Positions 16,772-24,781 of a stretch of 64,000 nt of DNA are shown here, in pieces (position 1 is the first letter of the stretch; the number at the start of each line of letters is the position of its first letter). Location: NCBI RefSeq assembly GCF_050717635.1, contig NZ_JBOITO010000036.1, forward strand, positions 310,001 through 374,000. Direction: 5' to 3'. Origin of the DNA: Clostridium_AD sp050717635. GTDB lineage: Bacteria > Bacillota > Clostridia > Clostridiales > Clostridiaceae. Position numbers and translations under genes: made by a program. The notes beneath the pieces are model-generated. The model was not told the origin of the DNA and searched no databases. It saw only the letters and a list, made by a program, of their open reading frames with translations.

Positions 16772-18262
16772 CTATTTAATCTCTTGGAGAGCTTTTTTTA
16801 AAATATTCTTCAATATTTCTAGGTCCTCTGAATTATATCCTGACCGCTTTTGCACAGTTGGCAATGGAGTTTTTCCCTCTGCATACACTCCATGAATAAT
16901 ATCCTCAATGTTCCTCACACCATAACCTACCTTGCGTATATAAATAAGATTCATTGGAGAAACATTATCGGAAGTCATGCCTTGACCCGCCGATCCGCTA
17001 CCAAGAGTCATAGCAGGAAACAAGTTAGTTGTATAACCCATGCTACCAAAGGAAGCAGGTGTATTAACAAGCACCCTACCCACTGGTTTTTTTAATGCAA
17101 ACATACGAATTACATCTTCATCTTTTGAATGCATAACAAGTGTGTGTCCATTCCTCTCGCTTAAAAGCAGCTCAATGCACTTTTCGCAAGCATGCATCCA
17201 ATCATCTTCGATGTAGTAAGCCAATACTGGGCAAAGTTTTTCCTTGGAATATGGATTAGTGTCCGAAACATATTTCTGCTTAGCAATTAGAAGTACTGTA
17301 CTACTGGGAACACAAAAACTTGCTCTCTTCGCTAGTTCCTGTACGGATTTCCCTACCAATTCTGTGTTCAAACTACCATCAGAAAGATAAAAGAGAGATC
17401 CAAGTTTTTCTGCTTCTTCCTCTGTCATAAAATATGCTCCGTTACTTTGTAGCTGAAGTTTTACCTCCGCTTCAATACAGCTGTCAACAACAATAGATTG
17501 TTCAGCTCCTGATACAATTCCGTTATCAAAGGTCTTACTAGCAATAATATCTCTCACTGCTTGCTTAATGTCAGCTGTGCGTTCAATAAATGCCGGTCCA
17601 TTGCCAGTTCCCCCATAAATCACAGGTTTTCCAGATTTATATGATTCATTAAGCATTCCTGGTACACCTGTATTCATAATCAAAGAGGTCGCCTTATGGT
17701 TCATTAACTGGATTGTCCCAGAAGTCGTCACAGTACGTAAATATGTAAGCGCTCCTTCTGGAAGACCAAATTTTTCAGCTACAAGAATCATAATGTCAAG
17801 CGCCTTGCAAATTGTTTTCTTCGCTCTAGGATGCGGAGAAAAGATAATCGCATTGCCGGACTTGATTGCAATTAATGCCTTGTAGATAGTAGTGGAAACA
17901 GGGCTTGTTGCAGGACAAAGTGCAATAATTACACCCACAGGTACACCTACATCCATGGTTTTGTTTTTAATGTCCTCATTAATAATACCTACACAACGCA
18001 TTCCACGAAGTTTATTGAGTAAATGCTCGGTGGCAAATCGATTTTTGATATATTTATCCTGCCATTTGCCATAATCAGTTTCCTCACATGACATGATGGC
18101 AAGTTCACGGGCATACTTACCGATTTCTTCTGCCATCCGCTCAACAATCTCATCTAGTTTTTCTTGCGGAAAAGTTGCTAGCAGTTTTTGTGCTTCACCG
18201 GCATTTTCCGCAATAATTCGAGATTCTTGGATGGAGATCAAATCATTGTCAATAATATTCAT
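16772..18262 (-). CDS. Aldehyde dehydrogenase homologue lacking the catalytic Cys
   Basis: A 496-residue homologue of the CoA-acylating aldehyde dehydrogenase at 5217-6761. The two align without a gap to position 251, where the active enzyme has Cys in GTICASEQ and this one has Ser in GIVSGAEQ. The surrounding fold motifs are kept (CPATSPVSTTIYKA, FSPHP, GKPVIYGGTGNGPAF), so the gene is not decaying. An amphipathic helix closes the protein (about 475-496), as in encapsulated enzymes. It may be a structural partner, a scaffold or a binding protein; residual activity with Ser is possible but would be unusual. It is the second gene of the operon, directly before cutC. Confidence 0.85.
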   Translation of the reverse strand: MNIIDNDLISIQESRIIAENAGEAQKLLATFPQEKLDEIVERMAEEIGKYARELAIMSCEETDYGKWQDKYIKNRFATEHLLNKLRGMRCVGIINEDIKNKTMDVGVPVGVIIALCPATSPVSTTIYKALIAIKSGNAIIFSPHPRAKKTICKALDIMILVAEKFGLPEGALTYLRTVTTSGTIQLMNHKATSLIMNTGVPGMLNESYKSGKPVIYGGTGNGPAFIERTADIKQAVRDIIASKTFDNGIVSGAEQSIVVDSCIEAEVKLQLQSNGAYFMTEEEAEKLGSLFYLSDGSLNTELVGKSVQELAKRASFCVPSSTVLLIAKQKYVSDTNPYSKEKLCPVLAYYIEDDWMHACEKCIELLLSERNGHTLVMHSKDEDVIRMFALKKPVGRVLVNTPASFGSMGYTTNLFPAMTLGSGSAGQGMTSDNVSPMNLIYIRKVGYGVRNIEDIIHGVYAEGKTPLPTVQKRSGYNSEDLEILKNILKKALQEIK

Positions 18263-18316
18263 TCCTGACGCCTCTTTTCATTTTCATTAACTATGTGCTG
18301 ATACATCACACACATA

Positions 18317-18931
18317 TTAAGGATTTAAAGTTTCAAGTGAATAAAGTCCAATAATTTTTTCAAGTTCTTGATGTGGACTTGCAATAACAACTGAGCTATA
18401 AACTTCAGCACCCATATCTGTTACAGCTTGTATACCAGTCTCTACGGATGCTTTGCATGCTCCTACATCTCCACGAACCAATACAGAAATATAGCCAGAA
18501 GCTACATTTTCGAAACCAATCAATTCAACATCTGCAGCTTTGCACATTGCATCTGCAGCCTCTAAAGCAAAAACTATACCAAAAGTTTCTATTAATCCTA
18601 AAGCTCTATATTTACCCTTTGATGCTACTTCATCTGTATCAGCTAATTGATATACTGAAACAATGTCTCCAATGTCTTTAATTGGACGTGGCATAACATT
18701 TTGTGCTGTTAATGTACCTACTGCAGCAGCTGCTACAGCTCCCGCTTCCACGGATGCCTTAACGGCACCAACATCACCCTTTACCATAACTGTGACAAGA
18801 GTGGAACCTATGTTTTCATATGCTACCAGTTCAACATTAGCAGCCTTCAGCATTTTATCTGCCGCTTCAATTGCAGGAACCATTCCTAATGTTTCAATAA
18901 CCCCTAACGCTTCTTCTCCATAATACCTCAC
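18317..18931 (-). CDS. Tandem-domain BMC trimer shell protein
   Basis: A 204-residue shell protein with two BMC domains, each of the standard order: ALGVIETLGMVPAIEAADKM at about 8-27 and ALGLIETFGIVFALEAADAM at about 109-128, each followed by a GDVGA segment (KGDVGAVKASVEAG, RGDVGACKASVETG) and a closing MPRP or ASPH turn. It forms pseudohexameric trimers. It is the first gene of the operon, with a roughly 215-base leader before it. Neither pore loop carries an obvious metal-binding Cys, unlike the PduT-like protein at 8205-8753. Confidence 0.92.
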   Translation of the reverse strand: MRYYGEEALGVIETLGMVPAIEAADKMLKAANVELVAYENIGSTLVTVMVKGDVGAVKASVEAGAVAAAAVGTLTAQNVMPRPIKDIGDIVSVYQLADTDEVASKGKYRALGLIETFGIVFALEAADAMCKAADVELIGFENVASGYISVLVRGDVGACKASVETGIQAVTDMGAEVYSSVVIASPHQELEKIIGLYSLETLNP

Positions 18932-18976
18932 TACATATTCCTCCTTTTATATTGTTTTCGCGGATGTTTTTAAATA

Positions 18977-19067
18977 CATACTCATTAGAATTTCTTTGCA
19001 GAGTTTTATGCAACCTTAATTCCATTAGAATTCAACTTTACTTAAGCAATACATTGTAAAACGTTTT
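18977..19067 (-). promoter_or_regulatory. Conserved leader RNA element of the BMC operon
   Basis: About 90 bases of the transcribed leader match the leader of the permease operon (20739-20830) closely. In RNA sense it contains AAUUC-UAAUG-GAAUU, a small hairpin whose equivalent in the other copy is AGUUC-UAAGG-GAAUU. The A-to-G change keeps pairing through a G-U pair. A second small hairpin is formed by UUGCA/UGCAA around AUAAAACUC. Family unknown to me. Confidence 0.55.
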
Positions 19068-19154
19068 CTTAAGACTAAAACTACTATGTGATTTTATGTT
19101 AATAATAACTGAAAGAGGCGTTCTTTCATTGCATAAAGTACGCTATCTTACAGT

Positions 19155-19218
19155 ATTATATCCACCAATTTTCAGAAGTTTTTGTACTATCGTTACTTTC
19201 TTGCACTAATAGTGCAAG
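19155..19218 (-). promoter_or_regulatory. Promoter and operator of the BMC (cut) operon
   Basis: On the minus strand, TATAAT lies at 19160-19155 with no good -35 hexamer, as expected for an activator-dependent promoter. Upstream lie GTAACGATAGTACAAAAAC (19196-19178) and a perfect 19-bp palindrome CTTGCACTAATAGTGCAAG (19200-19218). Half-sites TAGTGCAA and TAGTACAA are direct repeats 19 bases apart. The AraC-type response regulator at 2976-3746 is the candidate activator. Confidence 0.6.
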
Positions 19219-19237
19219 ATACCCTGTGAAAATAGAG

Positions 19238-19504
19238 CTAATCCTTAATATAATTATTAATTGTAGCTGCGTTTTCATCATTTGCATAATAGTAAATCCT
19301 TAAATTACCTGACTTGTCCATATCACAACTTTTTTCTTCAATAAGACCATTAGCTTCAGCTGTCATTAAAGCTGAGATAATAGAATTTTTATCAAAAGCT
19401 TTGAAGTTACTATATTGACCTTTTAGAGCTTCAATAACGTCGTCTGCACATGCTCCCTTAACTTTTGTAAAATGTTTTAAAATAGCAAAATTAAGTGGTT
19501 TCAT
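19238..19504 (-). CDS. Small winged-helix-like protein with the permease
   Basis: An 88-residue protein that I do not recognise. It reads like a compact winged helix: helices around ILKHFTKVKG and ADDVIEALKG, then SIISALMTAEANGLIEEKSC, followed by a strand pair LRIYYYAN, the usual wing. It starts 4 bases after the permease stop, so the two are cotranscribed under the same duplicated promoter as the BMC operon. It might be a DNA-binding modulator or a protein-interaction partner of the permease. No function can be assigned. Confidence 0.7.
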   Translation of the reverse strand: MKPLNFAILKHFTKVKGACADDVIEALKGQYSNFKAFDKNSIISALMTAEANGLIEEKSCDMDKSGNLRIYYYANDENAATINNYIKD

Positions 19505-19508
19505 ACAA

Positions 19509-20597
19509 TTACGCCTCCCCTTTTTTTAATAAATCCAATGGATTCATTGCTATTATTAAGATACCAATTGCCATTAATACAGCAGAAAACCAAGATATTG
19601 GAGTGAGTGACCACCCTTCTATTCCGAAGCCCACGCCAAGTATTAACCAGCAGAATAACGGTCCGAAGAAAGAGTACGTGCCATTAGTTGCCATACCAAG
19701 CGCAACACCAGTCATACTAGAACCCTTATACCATGTCATAAATGAAAGATAAGCACAAAGACCACTAACAGTAAACCAAATCATAGCAGGACCGCTTGTA
19801 AATGCTTGACCAATAACCTGGAATGAAAGACCTGCGTTACCTCCTATTATAGCTATGATAGGAATAAATATAATTAAATTTGCAAGGCCTGATGTTGTCT
19901 GACGAATAGCAATACCAATCTCTGAATCTACCATTGATGTACTATAACCAGCTATACAACCTTCAATACCCCATCCAATAGCAGCAACAAAGGCAGCTAT
20001 AATACCTATCACTACACCTTCTTGTGCACCTCCAGTAATACTTGAAAACCCAATCAAAGCACTTGCAGAAACACAGATAACAATACCTAAAGTCATACGT
20101 TTTGTTAATGCTTGTTTGTATAAAACTCTGCCTAAAATAGCGCCAATAGCTGGGCAAAGGGCAGAAATTGGAACAATTATTGAACCAGCCGTTGCAAGAC
20201 CAATAACAAAAGCTGAATTGGCAATAGGTCCTCCCATAAGTGCGGCTAGCATAATCATGCGGCCCGGTTTAGTATTAAGAGTTCTAAAGAAATCCCCAAG
20301 TTTGCCTCTAACACCTGCCATACCTAATGCCCAAACTGCACTTAAAGTATCATTTACGCCACAACCAAGTGCACCAAGTACATATATAACCGCAAATGCA
20401 GATAAACCAGCTGTATTTGCACCATACCAATCGCTCCAAATCCCCTTTGACATAGCTAACGCCAAAAATGCTGCAAATATTCCATATGAAACTCCTGAGA
20501 ATAAACCAATTGCAATTCCTTTTCTAAAAAATCCTGATAATAACTTTTTTTTAGCAACGACTGCAGTTGTATTAGTTACTGCTACTGCTTCTGACAT
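19509..20597 (-). CDS. DMT/EamA-family permease, candidate choline importer
   Basis: A 362-residue integral membrane protein with about ten hydrophobic segments in two repeats, typical of drug/metabolite (EamA-like) transporters; the Gly-rich repeats GPIANSAFVIGLATAGSIIVPISALCPAIGAILG and GMATNGTYSFFGPLFCWLIL mark the ends of the two halves. Its promoter and leader duplicate those of the choline-lyase operon, so it is expected to be induced with it. Import of choline or export of trimethylamine is inferred from this shared control only. The locus has no other transporter. Confidence 0.8.
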   Translation of the reverse strand: MSEAVAVTNTTAVVAKKKLLSGFFRKGIAIGLFSGVSYGIFAAFLALAMSKGIWSDWYGANTAGLSAFAVIYVLGALGCGVNDTLSAVWALGMAGVRGKLGDFFRTLNTKPGRMIMLAALMGGPIANSAFVIGLATAGSIIVPISALCPAIGAILGRVLYKQALTKRMTLGIVICVSASALIGFSSITGGAQEGVVIGIIAAFVAAIGWGIEGCIAGYSTSMVDSEIGIAIRQTTSGLANLIIFIPIIAIIGGNAGLSFQVIGQAFTSGPAMIWFTVSGLCAYLSFMTWYKGSSMTGVALGMATNGTYSFFGPLFCWLILGVGFGIEGWSLTPISWFSAVLMAIGILIIAMNPLDLLKKGEA

Positions 20598-21065
20598 AAT
20601 ATTACCTCCAATATTTTTGTTGTTTTTCCAAAAGACTTCATTTAAATAAAGCCTTTCAGATTAGCTACGCATTTAATAACTGTTGGTCCTTAAGGATTAT
20701 CGGAACCTGCGATTACTGCTACCCCCTCTTTTCCTATCATATTCATTAGAAATTTCTCTGCAGAGTTTTATGCAACTTTAATTCCCTTAGAACTTAACTT
20801 TACTCAGCAATATATTGTGAAACGTTTGCATTAACAATATATTGCCACCTCGAACTACTACTTCACCTTATACTATTAATAATAACTGAATTAGACATTT
20901 TTACATGGCATAAATACCAACATTTTACTGCATTATATCCGCCTATTTTTCGAGTTTTTTGTACTATCGTTACTTTATTGCATTAATAGTATAGTATTTT
21001 ATTTTTTAATCAATACATTATAAGACATTTTTTCGTCATCCAATTTGGGTTGAATTTTTAACCAT
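20598..21065 (-). promoter_or_regulatory. Promoter and leader of the permease operon
   Basis: No gene is seen in this 470-base stretch. On the minus strand it holds the operator-like GTAACGATAGTACAAAAAA (20973-20955), TATAAT at 20937-20932, and a leader of roughly 330 bases. The part 20739-20990 aligns with 18977-19210 upstream of the BMC operon, including identical spacing of 36 bases between operator and -10. The leader also contains ACAATATATTG repeats around 20807-20845. Confidence 0.6.
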
Positions 21066-21108
21066 AAAAAAATACAAGCTATTGCACCTATGCAGTAGCT
21101 TGTATTTT
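21066..21108 (-). terminator. Terminator of the PLP-enzyme gene
   Basis: A stem AATACAAGCTA with TAGCTTGTATT and inner TGCA pairs is followed on the minus strand by seven T. It lies 13 bases after the stop of the PLP enzyme. Confidence 0.88.
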
Positions 21109-21120
21109 CCTGGATTAGTT

Positions 21121-22602
21121 TTACTTTAAAATCCCAGTTCTTTCATTGAAATTCATAATAAGTTTATCCAGTTCTGGTGCCATCTGATGTAATCTTCCCC
21201 AATAATTATCATAATCATACCATTGTGCATTTAATTCATCCAAATCATACTTTTGTTGTTCAATCCAAGTGTAGTACTTAAGATTGTGAATTCTTTTTTT
21301 ACTTTGGTATGTTAACTCTTCCATACTATCAGTTCTAAGCCCTAAAACACTTCTGTTATGGTCAACGGCAGCATCTACTCCAGTATATTCTCTTTTTCTT
21401 TCTGTTTTCATTTCCTCTAGTCTTGATCCATACATTTCTGCAGAATCAGTAAGAACAGTCATTACCATATCATTTTCTGTTAACTCATAGTATTTAGCAA
21501 ATTTAATACATGTTAGGATATTTGCTGCACCAGAGATACCAACATATGATAGTTTTTGTATAAGATCTTCTGAAATGCCCTGCTCTTTTAAATATTCTTG
21601 TCCAGCTGGTTCATTAAAGAGCCTAAACATTGCCAAAGCATCATTATCATCAATAGCAACAACCATATCTGTATTTTTAACATTATGAATCCATGGAATA
21701 TGTTTATCACCAATGCCTTCAATTCTATGATCACCAAATCCATTATTAAGTAAAGTCGGGCATTGAAGTGCTTCACCAACCGCAATTTTAGCATTTGGGT
21801 ATTGATCTTTTAGAAAATCCGCACTTCCAAGTGTACCGGCAGAACCTGATGTTAAGCATACACCAGCAAGTTTCCCCTTTGGACCAACTTCTGCTTTAAC
21901 AATGTCATTCATTGCATTACCAGTTACTTCATAATGCCATAAATGATTACCAAGTTCTCCAAATTGGTTAAATATTACAACATTATCTCTAGTTTCTTTT
22001 AGTTCCCATGTTTTATCATAAATTTCTTTTACATTACTTTCACAACCAGGAGTTGCAATAACTTCCCCAGCTACTTTTGATAGCCAATCAAAACGCTCTT
22101 TACTCATGTTCTCAGGTAATATGGCAACAGCCTTGCATCCAAGCAATGCAGAGTTATATGCACCACCACGGCAGTAATTACCTGTTGATGGCCAAACTGC
22201 TTCATGGAATGTAGGATCAAATTGACCTGTAACTAGGCGTGGAACTAGGCAGGCAAAACTTGCTCCAACCTTATGACATCCAACAGGAAAATACTTTCCA
22301 ACCATTGCAAAAATCCTTGCCTTAACACCTGATATTTCAGAAGGAATTTCTATATAGTTTGGTAACTCATTGTATAATCCGCCAGTCTCTACTGGTTGAT
22401 TTTTCCATGAAATTCTAAATAAATTAACGGGATCAATATCCCATAAACCAGTTGATTTCAATTTTTCTTTAATTTCTTCCGGTATCTTGTTTGGGTCCTT
22501 CATTTGAGCTATTGTTGGAATAATAACATTTCTTTCTTTAGCACTCTCTACAGTTTTTTTAAGTTGCTGCTCATTGATTGTTAGATCTATTAATTTGTGC
22601 AC
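21121..22602 (-). CDS. PLP-dependent fold-type II enzyme (cysteine/threonine synthase-like)
   Basis: A 493-residue enzyme of the tryptophan-synthase-beta fold. The Schiff-base Lys is likely that of VGCHKVGASF (about residue 113). STGNYCRGGAYNSALLG is the substrate-loop motif and TSGSAGTLGSADFL the glycine-rich phosphate-binding region. The length and the long C-terminal segment differ from OASS and threonine synthase; the exact substrate is unknown to me. The GTG start has GAGGAGGG 6 bases upstream. A sigma-54 promoter precedes the gene, and a sigma-54 activator is encoded next to it, so it is probably a catabolic enzyme induced by its amino-acid substrate. A beta-elimination or lyase reaction is plausible. 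Confidence 0.8.
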   Translation of the reverse strand: MHKLIDLTINEQQLKKTVESAKERNVIIPTIAQMKDPNKIPEEIKEKLKSTGLWDIDPVNLFRISWKNQPVETGGLYNELPNYIEIPSEISGVKARIFAMVGKYFPVGCHKVGASFACLVPRLVTGQFDPTFHEAVWPSTGNYCRGGAYNSALLGCKAVAILPENMSKERFDWLSKVAGEVIATPGCESNVKEIYDKTWELKETRDNVVIFNQFGELGNHLWHYEVTGNAMNDIVKAEVGPKGKLAGVCLTSGSAGTLGSADFLKDQYPNAKIAVGEALQCPTLLNNGFGDHRIEGIGDKHIPWIHNVKNTDMVVAIDDNDALAMFRLFNEPAGQEYLKEQGISEDLIQKLSYVGISGAANILTCIKFAKYYELTENDMVMTVLTDSAEMYGSRLEEMKTERKREYTGVDAAVDHNRSVLGLRTDSMEELTYQSKKRIHNLKYYTWIEQQKYDLDELNAQWYDYDNYWGRLHQMAPELDKLIMNFNERTGILK

Positions 22603-22694
22603 TTAAAACCCTCCTCTGGGTGTATATTAATTGTTTTTTTCATGAATTTACTACTTCTCTGATTCACCTCTACTTTCGATTTGTTTACATATCT

Positions 22695-22712
22695 AGCAAT
22701 AATTATGCCAAA
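22695..22712 (-). promoter_or_regulatory. Sigma-54 (-24/-12) promoter of the PLP-enzyme gene
   Basis: The minus-strand sequence TTGGCATAATTATTGCTA fits the -24/-12 consensus (TGGCA then TTGCW) with correct spacing. Transcription would start near 22684, about 80 bases before the GTG start. Confidence 0.8.
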
Positions 22713-22781
22713 ATTCTTTAAAACATAATAGCTGATATCAATGGTTTGCCAGTCTATTATTATAGAAACATACAAGAAAAA

Positions 22782-22812
22782 TATCATAATGATAATTTTT
22801 ATCATTATGATA
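22782..22812. promoter_or_regulatory. Twin palindromic activator sites (UAS)
   Basis: TATCATAATGATA (22782-22794) and TATCATTATGATA (22800-22812) are each palindromic and lie 18 bases apart. Together they also form a perfect 15-bp inverted repeat with a 3-base spacer. They are about 70-100 bases upstream of the -24 box, the normal place for enhancer sites of a sigma-54 activator. Confidence 0.75.
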
Positions 22813-22864
22813 TTAGTAATTAGTCTGAATTTTCAACTATTAAATTTGTTAATCTACCGCAAAT

Positions 22865-22877
22865 TATCATTTTGATA
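22865..22877. promoter_or_regulatory. Third copy of the activator palindrome
   Basis: TATCATTTTGATA differs from the twin sites by one central base and overlaps the stop codon of the activator gene. It extends the enhancer cluster into the coding region. Confidence 0.55.
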
Positions 22878-24624
22878 AATTATATTCTTCAATTTTTCTA
22901 TATAGTGTTGCTATACCTATCCCAAGTTTCCCCGCTGCAGTTTTTTTTCCCTGGGTTGTGCTTCCATATCTTTCTATAGCATTTTCTATTGCATTTTTTT
23001 CCAATGCCTTCAATGTAAATATCTCATCCCTATTATCTAAAATACCAGTTTCATTTTGGAAAATATTTTGCGGTAAAATTTCTTTTGTAATTATACCATC
23101 AGTACCCACCATATTAATAATATATTCCACAGTATTTTCTAATTCCCTCACATTCCCTGGCCATTTGTAGTTAAAAAGTATTTGCTCTGTGGCATTTTCT
23201 AATTTCATATTCAAAAAATTCTTATTGAATAATTTACAATATTTTTCAATAAAAGCTTCTATAAGTAATTTTATATCTTCTTTTCTTTCTCTTAAAGGAG
23301 GTATATCAAGAGGTATTACATTTATTCTATAATATAAATCCTCCCTAAATTTATTTTCTTTTATTGCTTTCACTAAATCTTTATTTGTTGTGGCAACCAC
23401 CCTAACATCAACATCAATTGTCTTATTTGAGCCTATTCTTGTAATACTTCTCTCCTGCAAAACTCTTAAAAGTTTAGTCTGAAGATAAAGAGGCATATCC
23501 CCTATTTCATCTAAGAGTATTGTCCCTTTATTAGCAAATTCAAACTTGCCTATCTTACCCATAGGATCTGCACCTGTAAAAGCGCCTTTTGAATATCCAA
23601 AAAGTTCACTTTCAAGAAGCATATCTGGAATAGCTCCACAATTTATAGCGATAAAAGGCTTGTCATTTCTGTTACTTTCATTATGTATAGCTCTTGCAAA
23701 CATTTCTTTTCCAGTACCACTTTCTCCAGTTATAAGAACTGTAGAGGTAGAGATAGCAATTTTCTTTACATTTTGTTTTAGCTTTTGAATTTGTTTTGAT
23801 TTACCCAAAATATCCTTACTTTTTATAACTTTATTAATAGTAGTAAAATTTGATAATTTCTCTTTAAATTTTTTTGCATCCTGAAAGAAAATAATCCTAT
23901 CATATTGTTCTTCATTAAATTCTATAGGATGTATGCTTCCAACAACAAAGAAAACCTCTTTATCAAGCATTAATTTGTATTCCTGAAGATCAAATACATT
24001 ATCACTGCTTATTTTAATCTTTACTTCGTGATTCCTAAAATCACCACTTAAATTTAGTTCCATAAGTCCCTTTTCATTTATATGGGTAATACAATTGCTC
24101 TTGTTTAATATAATTACTCCTTGCTCTGTTTTATCAACAACAAAATTTAGAAGTTTTAGCAAGGTTTGTGTTTTAATTATTTCTCTTTTTTCATTTGCAG
24201 CACTGCTTATAAACTCAGAGATTTGTTGTAGGAAAGTCATATACACATCAAAACTTGCCAGTAGATGTTCCTTCTGATTATTGTTAATGCATATTAACCC
24301 AATAACTCCTATAGTCTTCTCAGTCAATTTTATTGGTGTACTCATTTCTAATTTTTCATCACATAGGCCTCTCTTGGGGCAAGGTATACAAATTATATCC
24401 TTCCCCGGTTCATATATAATTTGGGACTTTCCAGATTTTAAAACTTTTTTATAAACATATCCCTCTTCTGATATATCTACATCTATCTTATCTTTATAAA
24501 TACCCGTGCCTGCTATTCTAGTTAAATTGTCATCTACTATCTCTACTTCTACTTGAAGAATCTGGGATATAATATTCGCATATTTAATTACTGCTTCTTG
24601 TATGTCTTTTAATATTGAATTCAA
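22867..24624 (-). CDS. Sigma-54-dependent transcriptional activator
   Basis: A 585-residue bacterial enhancer-binding protein. Residues about 1-150 form a sensory GAF-like domain containing IICIPCPKRGLC, a Cys-rich loop seen in clostridial members. A PAS-like region follows (about 160-270). The AAA+ core has Walker A GESGTGKEMF near residue 301, an intact GAFTGA loop near 346, Walker B TILLDEIGD near 371, and a C-terminal Fis-type helix-turn-helix ending KTAAGKLGIGIATLYRKIEEY. It should activate the adjacent PLP-enzyme promoter through the three TATCATNNTGATA-like sites. The inducing ligand is unknown. Confidence 0.92.
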   Translation of the reverse strand: MNSILKDIQEAVIKYANIISQILQVEVEIVDDNLTRIAGTGIYKDKIDVDISEEGYVYKKVLKSGKSQIIYEPGKDIICIPCPKRGLCDEKLEMSTPIKLTEKTIGVIGLICINNNQKEHLLASFDVYMTFLQQISEFISSAANEKREIIKTQTLLKLLNFVVDKTEQGVIILNKSNCITHINEKGLMELNLSGDFRNHEVKIKISSDNVFDLQEYKLMLDKEVFFVVGSIHPIEFNEEQYDRIIFFQDAKKFKEKLSNFTTINKVIKSKDILGKSKQIQKLKQNVKKIAISTSTVLITGESGTGKEMFARAIHNESNRNDKPFIAINCGAIPDMLLESELFGYSKGAFTGADPMGKIGKFEFANKGTILLDEIGDMPLYLQTKLLRVLQERSITRIGSNKTIDVDVRVVATTNKDLVKAIKENKFREDLYYRINVIPLDIPPLRERKEDIKLLIEAFIEKYCKLFNKNFLNMKLENATEQILFNYKWPGNVRELENTVEYIINMVGTDGIITKEILPQNIFQNETGILDNRDEIFTLKALEKNAIENAIERYGSTTQGKKTAAGKLGIGIATLYRKIEEYNLSK

Positions 24625-24715
24625 TTTTTATGCCCCCCATCCTCAAATAATAATTTAAAGTTATTCAATATTAATTTTAAACTTTTCCAGTATTTAAGTA
24701 AAGATATTTTAATAA

Positions 24716-24748
24716 AAATTTCTTCAGGCTACTAGCCTGAAGAAATTT
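24716..24748 (-). terminator. Terminator after the Met/Arg-rich protein gene
   Basis: A perfect 15-bp inverted repeat (24716-24730 with 24734-24748) with a 3-base loop, followed on the minus strand by TTTTTATT. Confidence 0.88.
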
Positions 24749-24781
24749 ATCACACATGTCAATATTCACGAAGTTACGGTT

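Noticed and set aside
18977..19067. ANTAR target hairpins as in eut operons
   Set aside because: The loops lack the hexanucleotide A1/G4 pattern, and the local regulator is AraC-type with no ANTAR domain.
19200..19218. Terminator of the permease unit
   Set aside because: The palindrome has no T run on the minus strand and overlaps the promoter region of the next operon; an operator is more likely, though both roles cannot be excluded.
22590..22805. 71-residue open frame upstream of the PLP enzyme
   Set aside because: It covers the sigma-54 promoter and overlaps the real gene start, has no ribosome binding site and looks like random AT-rich translation.
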